DNA of 32,941 nucleotides from Nautiliaceae bacterium (lineage in GTDB: Bacteria > Campylobacterota > Campylobacteria > Campylobacterales > Nautiliaceae): NCBI GenBank assembly GCA_027062625.1, contig JAMOSZ010000053.1, positions 1 to 32,941 on the forward strand. The letters run 5' to 3'. Shown here piece by piece: positions 16,896 through 24,229 of the stretch. Made by a program: the position numbers and the translations under genes. The notes beneath the pieces were generated by a model. It was not told the DNA's origin and did no database searches. It worked only from the letters and a program-made list of their open reading frames with translations. How positions within the stretch are numbered: the stretch's first letter is position 1; every line of letters begins with the position of its first letter.

Positions 16896-18529
16896 CGCCA
16901 GAACAACTCATAAAACTTGGGCTTATTACAAAAGAGCAAGCAAAAGAGGCACTTGAAAAGAAAAAACAAAATCCAAATAAGAGTTTTTTGGATATTTTAT
17001 ATGAGCTTGGATACATCTCAAAAGAGGAGTATTTAAAAATCCTTGCTTTTGATTTAAAAGTCCCTTATGTTACAGAGCTTAAAAATGTAAGGTTAAGGGA
17101 TATAAAAGTTCCAGCAAATATTTTAAAGCAATTTAGGGCAATTCCATTTGAGATTAAGTATAACAAAGTAAAAATTGCCCTAGTAAATCCTCTTGATTAC
17201 AATGCAAGAAATTACTTTCAAAGAATTTATAGAAACGCTCAAATTGAATTTTACTTAGCTCACGAAGAGGATATTAACAAAGTTTTACAGCTTATAGAAA
17301 ATAGACAACAAATCCAGCAAATTATCTCCGATATTAAAAAAGAGTTAAGAGGAGAGGCTATTACTGGTGAAGAGTCAGCTATTATGCGGCTGATTGATTT
17401 TATTTTAAGGGGTGCTATTAAGAAAAAAGCAAGCGATATTCACATTGAAGCGGATGAAGATGGTGCATTAATTAGGATTAGGATTTTTGGTACTTTGTAT
17501 GAATTTTTGGATTTAGAGAGTGAAATTTTTAATGCAATTTCTTCAAGAATTAAGCTTGAAGCTGGCATGGATGTAAGTGAGAAAAGAAAGCCCCAAGATG
17601 GTGCTTTTTCAAGAGAGATTGATGGAAATCATTTTGATTTTAGGGTATCAACTCTACCAACGGTTTGGGGAGAGAGTATAGTTATTAGGATTTTGGATAA
17701 AAGAAATATTACAAAAAGTCTTGATGAGAGTGGAATTTCTCCTAAGAATTTGGAGCTTTTAAAAAAGGCTATCTCTTATCCAAACGGGATTTTCCTTGTA
17801 ACGGGTCCAACAGGTTCTGGTAAATCTACAACTTTGTATGCGACAATTAACGAAGTTACAGGAGTTGATAAAAAGGTAATTACTGTTGAAGACCCCGTTG
17901 AGTATAAGTTAAGAGGAATTCAGCAAGTAAGTGTTAATGAAAGAGCAGGGCTTACTTTTGCAAGTGCGCTAAAAGCAATCTTGCGTCAAGACCCAGATAT
18001 TATTATGATTGGTGAGATTAGGGATATGGAGACTCTTGAAATTGCAATTAAAGCAGCTTTGACTGGGCACTTAGTGTTATCAACTTTACATACAAACGAT
18101 GCGGTTGGAGCAGTTAGTAGGATGATTGATATGGGAGCTGAGCCGTTTATGGTTGGGGCGGCTTTGGTTGGAGTTGAAGCTCAAAGACTTGTAAAAACGA
18201 TTTGTCCACATTGTAAAGCAGAACATAAACCCCCAGAAGCTTTTTTAGAGCCAATTAGGTCAATTTTGCCAAAAGATGCAAAATTTTATATGGGAAGAGG
18301 TTGTGAGAAGTGTAATATGACAGGATATGCAGGAAGAACTCCAATTACTGAAATTTTTATTAAAGATGATAAACTTGAAGCTATGATTGCTAAAAATAAA
18401 GATAAAGTAGAGCTTATGGAGTATTTAAAAAATGAAAAAGGTTTTAAGCCTATGTTTTATGATGGACTTTTAAAGGCTTTAAAAGGAATTACTACCTTAG
18501 AGGAAGTTTATAAGGTAGCAAGACCATGA
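16889..18529 (+). CDS. Type II secretion / type IV pilus assembly ATPase (GspE/PilB family)
   Basis: This hexameric cytoplasmic ATPase powers pilin or pseudopilin polymerisation. The N-terminus (about 1-120) is an MshEN-type domain with repeated LIKLGLITKEQ-like helices. The nucleotide-binding half has Walker A GPTGSGKST at 306-314, an Asp box (VITVEDPVEY), Walker B near 368-379 (DPDIIMIGEIRD) and the zinc tetracysteine CPHC (439-442) and CEKC (472-475) that marks assembly rather than retraction ATPases. At 546 residues it is full length. It starts with TTG at 16889 behind AAGGAT. In Campylobacter the equivalent is the competence gene ctsE. Confidence 0.92.
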   Translation: MVTPEQLIKLGLITKEQAKEALEKKKQNPNKSFLDILYELGYISKEEYLKILAFDLKVPYVTELKNVRLRDIKVPANILKQFRAIPFEIKYNKVKIALVNPLDYNARNYFQRIYRNAQIEFYLAHEEDINKVLQLIENRQQIQQIISDIKKELRGEAITGEESAIMRLIDFILRGAIKKKASDIHIEADEDGALIRIRIFGTLYEFLDLESEIFNAISSRIKLEAGMDVSEKRKPQDGAFSREIDGNHFDFRVSTLPTVWGESIVIRILDKRNITKSLDESGISPKNLELLKKAISYPNGIFLVTGPTGSGKSTTLYATINEVTGVDKKVITVEDPVEYKLRGIQQVSVNERAGLTFASALKAILRQDPDIIMIGEIRDMETLEIAIKAALTGHLVLSTLHTNDAVGAVSRMIDMGAEPFMVGAALVGVEAQRLVKTICPHCKAEHKPPEAFLEPIRSILPKDAKFYMGRGCEKCNMTGYAGRTPITEIFIKDDKLEAMIAKNKDKVELMEYLKNEKGFKPMFYDGLLKALKGITTLEEVYKVARP

Positions 18530-19779
18530 GTGCTACTAAATATTTTAAAATCACTTATGTTTATAAGGGTAAAACTTTTTCTAAAATTATTAATGCTACC
18601 AATAAAGCAGAAGCAATTAGCGAGGCAAAAAAAGTTGTGAAGGGGCTTGTTGTTAAAGTTCAAGAAGTCCCTATGCCTTTTGAAGAGAAGTTAAAACTTG
18701 CAAAAGATTGGATTCAAAATAAAATTTTTAGAAAAAAGATGAAGTATCCAGCTTATATTGCCGCATTAAATCAGCTTGCGGTTATGATAAAAGCTGGTAT
18801 CTCTTTAAAAGATGCGCTTGAAGATATTGGAAAACACTCAGAAGATGAGCTTGTAAAAGAGCTTTTTTTGCACGCGGCTGAGGCTATTGATACTGGTAAA
18901 TCTTTAACGGATGCTTTTAAAGATTATGAGCAGTATGTTGGTGGGCTTAGTGTTGCTATGATTAGGCTTGGTGAGCAGACTGGGGATTTGGTAATGGCAA
19001 TTGAATCTTTGGCAAGAATTTATGATAATATCTATCAAAACAGAAGAAAAATGGTAAAAGCCCTTAGATATCCAATTATTACTTTAATTGCAATTGCCGT
19101 TGCGTTTGTGTTTTTGATTATGTTGGTTGTTCCAAAGTTTAAAGCTATGTTTGAACAACTTCACGCAGAATTACCACTTCCAACTCAAATTTTGTTATTT
19201 TTAGAATATCTTTTTTCCCATTATGGTCCAATTGTATTGCTTGTAGTTATTTTAACTGCAATGACTATAAATTTAGCTTATAAAATCTCCCCAAAATTTA
19301 AGTATAAGATGGATGCTTTAATGTTAAAAACTTATCTTATTAATAAGATTATTTTGTATGCTACTTTGCATAGATTTTTGCTTATCTTATCATCTTTGCT
19401 AAAATCTGGTATTCCCCTTTTGGATGCATTAAAAATTAGTGAAGGGATTATTGAAAATGAAGTTATAAAATCAAAAGTAAGAGAAATTATAAGAGGGATT
19501 AATCAAGGTAGGAATATGGCTGAGGTTATGGAAGAAGTGGAGCTTGTGGACTTTATTGCGCTGAGGATGATTAGTGCAGGGGAGGAATCAGGAGAACTTG
19601 ATACTATGTTAAGTAGTGCGGCTAAATATTATGAAGAAAAATTCCAAGATGTTATTGAGAATATGCAAGCGGCAATTGAGCCTATTATGTTAACTGTGAT
19701 TGGTGGGCTTGTATTGTTAATTGCACTTGGTATCTTCTTGCCAATGTGGGATTTGGCAAACGCAGCAAAAAACGCGTAA
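18526..19779 (+). CDS. Type II secretion / type IV pilus inner-membrane platform protein (GspF/PilC family)
   Basis: GspF/PilC is the membrane platform rotated by the assembly ATPase. The 417 residues hold two homologous T2SSF domains (about 80-200 and 280-400), each starting with a helical LNQLAVMIKAGISLKDALEDI or LHRFLLILSSLLKSGIPLLDAL pattern, with membrane helices after each and a hydrophobic C-terminus (PIMLTVIGGLVLLIALGIFLPMW). It starts in an ATGA overlap with the ATPase gene. Its stop codon directly abuts that of the convergent atpZ-like gene with no base between. The Campylobacter equivalent is ctsF. Confidence 0.92.
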   Translation: MSATKYFKITYVYKGKTFSKIINATNKAEAISEAKKVVKGLVVKVQEVPMPFEEKLKLAKDWIQNKIFRKKMKYPAYIAALNQLAVMIKAGISLKDALEDIGKHSEDELVKELFLHAAEAIDTGKSLTDAFKDYEQYVGGLSVAMIRLGEQTGDLVMAIESLARIYDNIYQNRRKMVKALRYPIITLIAIAVAFVFLIMLVVPKFKAMFEQLHAELPLPTQILLFLEYLFSHYGPIVLLVVILTAMTINLAYKISPKFKYKMDALMLKTYLINKIILYATLHRFLLILSSLLKSGIPLLDALKISEGIIENEVIKSKVREIIRGINQGRNMAEVMEEVELVDFIALRMISAGEESGELDTMLSSAAKYYEEKFQDVIENMQAAIEPIMLTVIGGLVLLIALGIFLPMWDLANAAKNA

Positions 19780-20073
19780 TTACTTCTCAAAGTCTTCTAG
19801 AAGTTCATCTTCTTCTTTTTTTACTTTATAATTTTTATATTTTGGGTCTTTTGCAAGTTTTTCAAACTCTTTTTTCATTTTTTTATACTCAATCCAAATA
19901 TTCATAATAGCAGCTCCAACTCCCCAAAATACTCCAAGCCAAAATAGCCAAGCTTGATGAAAAGTTTCTCTCATCCAATATCCAAGCCCAATTCCCATTA
20001 ATATTGCTACAACGATTGATATTCCAAGAGAGAGCTTCTCAGCCCCCTCAATTGTCTTTTTTACTTTTCCCAT
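19780..20073 (-). CDS. AtpZ/AtpI family membrane protein
   Basis: This 97-residue protein has two hydrophobic helices (about 14-32 and 40-60), with GLGYWMRE between and a charged C-terminal tail, the pattern of AtpZ/AtpI proteins associated with F-type ATP synthase assembly or Mg uptake. It is not next to ATP synthase genes; it starts in a TAATG junction with hemL. A similar small membrane gene follows hemL in Campylobacter as I recall. The family call rests on short motifs, so it is moderately sure. Confidence 0.75.
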   Translation of the reverse strand: MGKVKKTIEGAEKLSLGISIVVAILMGIGLGYWMRETFHQAWLFWLGVFWGVGAAIMNIWIEYKKMKKEFEKLAKDPKYKNYKVKKEEDELLEDFEK

Positions 20074-21329
20074 TAAATCTCTTTTGCGATTTTTTCATAT
20101 GTTTTAATTGTAGAGTTTATATCTTTTTCGCTCATTGGAGTACAGATAAAACCGGTTTCATATGCACTTGGAGCAAAGTAAAAACCTTCATTTAACATCT
20201 TATTGTGGAATTTTGCGTATCTTTTGGTATCAGAAGCGTTAACTTCATCAAAGTTTTTAGGAAGAATTGAATTGAAGAAAAATCCAAACATTGAGCCAAC
20301 TACATTATAGTTAAAATCAATCTTATTCTCCTCGCTTATTCTTTTCATTTCCTTCATAAGTTTTTTAGCTTTTTCTTCTAGGTCTTTATAAATTGATGGA
20401 TTTTCTTTTAGTTTTTTAATCACAGCAAGCCCAGCACTCATTGCAACTGGATTTCCAGATAGCGTTCCAGCTTGATACACAGGTCCAACAGGACTTAAAA
20501 GTTCCATTATCTCTTTGCGTCCAGCAAATGCTCCAACTGGCATTCCACCGCCAATTACTTTTCCAAAAGTTACAATATCAGCTTCAATTTTATAAATATC
20601 ATAGCTTCCTCTTAGAGCACTTCTAAATCCGCTCATTACTTCATCAAAAATTAAAACCGCTCCATAGTGATTACAAATCTCTTTTAGTTCTCCTAAAAAC
20701 TCTTTCTCAGACGGCACTAAGCTCATATTTCCAGCAATTGGTTCAATTATTACACATCCAACATCCCCTTCTTCAAAACATCTTTTTACACTCTCAATGT
20801 CGTTATAATCAGCAAGAAGAGTATGTTTTGTAAAGTCTTTTGGCACTCCTGGACTACTTGGCACTCCAAAAGTAGCAGCTCCACTTCCAGCACTAACTAA
20901 TAAACTATCGCTATGTCCGTGATAGCATCCTTTAAATTTTATAATGTCATCTTTGCCTGAATAAGCCCTTGCTAAACGAATAGCACTCATTGTAGCCTCA
21001 GTTCCAGAGTTTACGAAACGAATTAAGTCAAGGTGAGGGAAAAGTTCAAGTACCTCTTTTGCTAATTCTACTTCTACTTTTGTTGGAGCTCCAAAACTAA
21101 CTCCTTTTTTAACCGCTTCAATAATAGCTTCCTCGGTATCTTTATCGCAGTGTCCAAAAATCAATGGTCCCCAACTTTGAATAAAATCAAGATATTTTTT
21201 GCCTTCAATATCATAAATATAAGCCCCTTTGCCTCTTTCAATAAAAGGAGGCTCTCCTCCAACGCTTTTAAATGCTCTAACTGGCGAGTTTACTCCACCT
21301 ACGATATATTTTTGTGCTTCTTTTATCAT
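20073..21329 (-). CDS. hemL: Glutamate-1-semialdehyde 2,1-aminomutase
   Basis: HemL makes 5-aminolevulinate from glutamate-1-semialdehyde in the C5 route to heme. The N-terminus shows [17 protein letters not shown], then [15 protein letters not shown], and [16 protein letters not shown]. The PLP-binding lysine is Lys257 in [16 protein letters not shown]. The length of 418 residues lacks a few residues usual at the N-terminus, but the ATG has GGGAG close upstream and an extended -10 beyond, so the start is credible. Confidence 0.96.
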   Translation of the reverse strand: MIKEAQKYIVGGVNSPVRAFKSVGGEPPFIERGKGAYIYDIEGKKYLDFIQSWGPLIFGHCDKDTEEAIIEAVKKGVSFGAPTKVEVELAKEVLELFPHLDLIRFVNSGTEATMSAIRLARAYSGKDDIIKFKGCYHGHSDSLLVSAGSGAATFGVPSSPGVPKDFTKHTLLADYNDIESVKRCFEEGDVGCVIIEPIAGNMSLVPSEKEFLGELKEICNHYGAVLIFDEVMSGFRSALRGSYDIYKIEADIVTFGKVIGGGMPVGAFAGRKEIMELLSPVGPVYQAGTLSGNPVAMSAGLAVIKKLKENPSIYKDLEEKAKKLMKEMKRISEENKIDFNYNVVGSMFGFFFNSILPKNFDEVNASDTKRYAKFHNKMLNEGFYFAPSAYETGFICTPMSEKDINSTIKTYEKIAKEI

Positions 21330-21342
21330 TTGCTCCCTTTTT

Positions 21343-21358
21343 TGTTAAAATTATACAA
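21343..21358. promoter_or_regulatory. Overlapping divergent -10 elements for hemL (-) and gatC (+)
   Basis: The plus strand reads TG-T-TAAAAT (21343-21351) toward gatC. The minus strand reads TATAAT (complement of 21350-21355) toward hemL, preceded by TTG. The hexamers share bases 21350-21351, the same geometry as at glmU/trmA. The intergenic gap is only 42 bases. Confidence 0.5.
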
Positions 21359-21371
21359 AAAAAGGTGAGTT

Positions 21372-21656
21372 ATGAAAATTGATAAGAGTTTGATTCAAAG
21401 ACTTGAAAATTTAGCAATGATTGAGATTGAAGATAAAGATAAAATGGCAAAAGATTTAGCTGAGATTGTGGAGTTTGTTGAGCTTTTAAATGAGCTTGAT
21501 ACTGAGGGAATTGAAGCTACATTTTCTCCTCTTAATAATCCAACACCTCTTAGAGATGATGAACCAAAAAGAAGTGATGTAATAAAAGAAATTTTAGCAA
21601 ATGCTCCAAAGAGTAAAGATGGATATTTTATTGTGCCAAAAATTATTGAAGGATAA
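21372..21656 (+). CDS. gatC: Asp-tRNA(Asn)/Glu-tRNA(Gln) amidotransferase subunit C
   Basis: GatC stabilises the GatA-GatB amidotransferase that corrects misacylated Glu-tRNA(Gln) and Asp-tRNA(Asn). The 94 residues follow the family layout: an N-terminal helix (IQRLENLAMIEIEDKD), EIVEFVELLNELDTEGIEAT, the PTPLRDDEP turn, and the C-terminal ANAPKSKDGYFIVPKIIE. The gatA and gatB genes are not in this window, so it is separated from its partners, as in other Campylobacterota. AAAGGTGAG precedes the ATG. The pilT gene follows after 3 bases. Confidence 0.93.
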   Translation: MKIDKSLIQRLENLAMIEIEDKDKMAKDLAEIVEFVELLNELDTEGIEATFSPLNNPTPLRDDEPKRSDVIKEILANAPKSKDGYFIVPKIIEG

Positions 21657-21659
21657 AAA

Positions 21660-22733
21660 ATGGCTTTAAAATATACGCTTGATCAGCTTTTAAAGACAAT
21701 TATTGCTTATAAAGCAAGTGACTTACATTTAAATGTTGGTGCTGAGCCTATGCTTAGAAAAGATGGAAAGTTAACTCCTCTAAAACTCCCAAAACTTACA
21801 AATGATGATGTAATAGAACTTTGTTATTCGGTGCTTACCGAAAAGCAAAAAGCAAAACTTGAAGAAGAGCTTGAACTTGACTTTTCGTTTGAAATTCCAG
21901 GGGTTGCAAGGTTTAGGGCAAATTACTATTTTGAGAGAGAACATATGGCTGGGGTATTTAGGATTATTCCATCAAGACCTCTTAGCCTTGATGAATTAAA
22001 TGCCCCAGCGGTATTTAAAAAGCTTATAAGAAGAGAAAAGGGACTTATTCTTGTAACAGGTCCAACAGGTTCTGGTAAATCTACAACTCTTGCGGCTATG
22101 CTTAATGAAATTAATGAAAATTTTCAAAAGCATATTTTAACAATTGAAGACCCAATTGAGTTTGTGCATCAGCACAAAAAATCTCTTTTCTCTCAAAGGG
22201 AAGTTGGAAGGGATACAAAGTCGTTTTTAAACGCACTTAAATCAGCTCTAAGAGAAGACCCAGATGTTATCTTAATTGGTGAGATGAGGGACAAAGAGAC
22301 AATTGGGGCTGCTATTACAGCGGCTGAAACTGGGCACTTGGTATTTGGGACGCTTCATACCAACTCAGCTTCTCAGACAATTAACAGGATTGTAAATGTT
22401 TTCCCAGCAGAAGAGCAAGAACAAATAAGAACGCAACTCTCAATGGCGCTTGCAGCAGTTATTGCCCAAGTATTGCTTCCAAAAATTGGAGGAGGTAGAG
22501 TCGCAGCTCATGAAATTATGATTAATAACCCAGCAATTTCAAACCTTATTCGTGAAAATAAAATCCAACAAATCTACTCTCAAATGCAGCTTAACCAATC
22601 AGTAACTGGAATGCAAACTCTAAACCAAGTTTTGGCTGAGTATGTAAGAAAAGGTTTGATTGATAAAGAGACTGCTATGGCTTATACAACAAAACCAGAA
22701 GAGTTAAGGAAGTTAATTGGATATTCAGGTTAG
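21660..22733 (+). CDS. pilT: Type IV pilus retraction ATPase PilT
   Basis: PilT depolymerises pilins and retracts the pilus. The 357-residue protein has the N-terminal ASDLHLNVGAEPMLRKDG, Walker A GPTGSGKST at 134-142, an Asp box (TIEDPIEFVH), Walker B (DPDVILIGEMRD) and the PilT-specific late motif AISNLIRENKIQQIYSQMQ. It lacks the zinc tetracysteine of the assembly ATPase. It is coupled to gatC (3-base gap) and overlaps queA. With the prepilins in this window it argues for a retractable pilus rather than only a pseudopilus. Confidence 0.95.
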   Translation: MALKYTLDQLLKTIIAYKASDLHLNVGAEPMLRKDGKLTPLKLPKLTNDDVIELCYSVLTEKQKAKLEEELELDFSFEIPGVARFRANYYFEREHMAGVFRIIPSRPLSLDELNAPAVFKKLIRREKGLILVTGPTGSGKSTTLAAMLNEINENFQKHILTIEDPIEFVHQHKKSLFSQREVGRDTKSFLNALKSALREDPDVILIGEMRDKETIGAAITAAETGHLVFGTLHTNSASQTINRIVNVFPAEEQEQIRTQLSMALAAVIAQVLLPKIGGGRVAAHEIMINNPAISNLIRENKIQQIYSQMQLNQSVTGMQTLNQVLAEYVRKGLIDKETAMAYTTKPEELRKLIGYSG

Positions 22734-23718
22734 TGCATATGATTATAGTTTGCCAGAGGAGTTAATAGCTAAATATCCTATAACTCCTCGCGATGAAGCA
22801 AAGTTGCTTGTTTATGATAGAAAGAAAGATAAAATAACTCACACGATTTTTAAAAATATTTTGGATTTTGTTGGGGAGAAGAGATTTATTTTTAATAATA
22901 CCAAAGTTATAAAAGCAAGGATTTTTGGTAAAAAAGAGAGTGGAGGAAGAGTAGAGCTTTTGTTGAATAGACCTTTTGGAGATAAGTTTTTAGTTTATAT
23001 AAGAGGGAGAGTAAGAGTAGGCACGGAGTTATTTTTTGATGATGGGTTAAAAGTAAAAGTGACTCAGCTTTTAGAAGATGGGAGTAGGGTAGTTGAATTT
23101 TATAAAGAGGATAAAAAACTCTCTTTTTTAGAACTTATTAAGATTTTGGATAAAATTGGGCATATACCTTTGCCACCTTATATTAAAAGGAGTGATGAAA
23201 GGCTTGATGAAGTTGAGTATCAAAGTGTGTTTGCAAGCAAGCTTGGAGCTGTTGCGGCTCCTACTGCAAGTTTGCACTTTACTCCTTCACTTCTTGAAAA
23301 AATTGAAAAAAAAGCTTATCTTACTTTGCATGTTGGAGCTGGGACTTTTAAGCCAGTTGAGGTTGAGGATATAAGAGAACATAAAATGCATAGCGAATAT
23401 TTTGAGATTCCACTTTCTACTGCAAAAATTCTTGATAGTGATGAAGAGATTGTTGCAGTTGGGACTACTTCTACAAGGACGATTGAGTATTATGCAAGGA
23501 CTAAAAGGCTAAAAGGGGAGTGTGATTTGTTTTTAAATCCTCTAAATCCTCCAATAAGAGTAAATCATCTCTTAACAAATTTTCATCTCCCAAAATCAAC
23601 TCTTATAATGCTTGTAGCTTCGTTTATAGGTAGAAAAAAGACACTTGAAATTTATCAAGAAGCAATTAAAAACAGATATAGATTTTATAGCTATGGAGAT
23701 GCAATGCTTATAATATAA
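22717..23718 (+). CDS. queA: S-adenosylmethionine:tRNA ribosyltransferase-isomerase
   Basis: QueA transfers and rearranges the ribosyl part of SAM onto 7-aminomethyl-7-deazaguanine in tRNA, giving epoxyqueuosine. The family marks are YDYSLPEELIAKYP near the start, FNNTKVIKARI, GHIPLPPYIKR, APTASLHFT, LHVGAGTFKPV and NHLLTNFHLPKSTL. The length of 333 residues is normal. The start is TTG at 22717 inside pilT (17-base overlap) with AAGGA six bases upstream. The stop lies in a hairpin shared with the convergent trxC. Confidence 0.95.
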   Translation: MDIQVSAYDYSLPEELIAKYPITPRDEAKLLVYDRKKDKITHTIFKNILDFVGEKRFIFNNTKVIKARIFGKKESGGRVELLLNRPFGDKFLVYIRGRVRVGTELFFDDGLKVKVTQLLEDGSRVVEFYKEDKKLSFLELIKILDKIGHIPLPPYIKRSDERLDEVEYQSVFASKLGAVAAPTASLHFTPSLLEKIEKKAYLTLHVGAGTFKPVEVEDIREHKMHSEYFEIPLSTAKILDSDEEIVAVGTTSTRTIEYYARTKRLKGECDLFLNPLNPPIRVNHLLTNFHLPKSTLIMLVASFIGRKKTLEIYQEAIKNRYRFYSYGDAMLII

Positions 23719-23737
23719 TCCGGAAAAACCGGATTAT
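23715..23737. terminator. Perfect hairpin between convergent queA and trxC containing both stops
   Basis: ATAATCCGG (23715-23723) and CCGGATTAT (23729-23737) form a 9-base-pair stem with an AAAAA loop. The left arm includes the queA stop (TAA, 23716-23718) and the right arm includes the trxC stop (complement of 23734-23736). No T run follows on either strand, so it is not a textbook intrinsic terminator. It may block 3'-to-5' decay or aid termination both ways. Confidence 0.5.
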
Positions 23738-24174
23738 CCATTTACTATTTTATCTACCCACATAGCAAATTGAAATTCAGGCAATGCTCCCATTACTCTA
23801 TCAATTTCAACTCCATCTTTAATAGCTACGATTGTTGGAATGCTTCTAATTCCAAATTTTGCCGCAACGCTTGGTATTTCTTCTGTATTCACTTTTAAAA
23901 AGTTTGCTTTTAATGGGAAATTTTGTGCTACTTTTTCAAAAGTCGGTGCAAACATTTGACAAGGACCACACCATACAGCCCAAAAATCTACAATTATAGG
24001 CACTGTTACGTTTTTAACGATTTTATTAAATTCGGCTTCGTTTTCTATTTTTATAGGTTTGTTATCAAGTAAATTTCCTTTACAAACTCCACAAACTGCT
24101 TTTTTGTAACTATCTTTTTTTGGGAGTTTGTTTAAACTTTTACAATGTGGACACGCTACTACGATAGTTTCCAT
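23734..24174 (-). CDS. trxC: Thioredoxin with N-terminal zinc ribbon (TrxC type)
   Basis: This cytosolic disulfide reductase resembles thioredoxin 2. The N-terminal zinc ribbon has CPHC (C8, C11) and CGVC (C28, C31). The thioredoxin fold from about residue 40 contains the active site WCGPC (C69, C72), VDFWAVWCGPCQ before helix 2 and the cis-proline loop SIPTIV. The length of 146 residues is typical. A GGAGGGG ribosome site and a near-consensus promoter precede the ATG, so it is likely transcribed on its own and well expressed, perhaps under oxidative stress as in other bacteria (inference). Confidence 0.93.
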   Translation of the reverse strand: METIVVACPHCKSLNKLPKKDSYKKAVCGVCKGNLLDNKPIKIENEAEFNKIVKNVTVPIIVDFWAVWCGPCQMFAPTFEKVAQNFPLKANFLKVNTEEIPSVAAKFGIRSIPTIVAIKDGVEIDRVMGALPEFQFAMWVDKIVNG

Positions 24175-24200
24175 ATTTCCCCTCCGTTATTTTTAGTGTG

Positions 24201-24229
24201 ATTGTATCAAGTTTATTTAGCTTTGTCAA
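24201..24229 (-). promoter_or_regulatory. Near-consensus promoter for trxC
   Basis: On the minus strand TTGACA (complement of 24224-24229) is followed after exactly 17 bases by TACAAT (complement of 24201-24206), which also has TGA in front as an extended -10. The -35 box abuts the mutS2 stop codon. The expected start of transcription is about 20 bases before the ATG. Confidence 0.75.

Noticed and set aside
17795-22088. 39-base near-identity between the PilB-like and PilT genes at Walker A (17795-17833 and 22050-22088) as a sign of gene conversion
   Set aside because: Only one base differs, but the match ends where the conserved P-loop residues end. Shared protein constraint plus strong AT codon bias explains it well enough.
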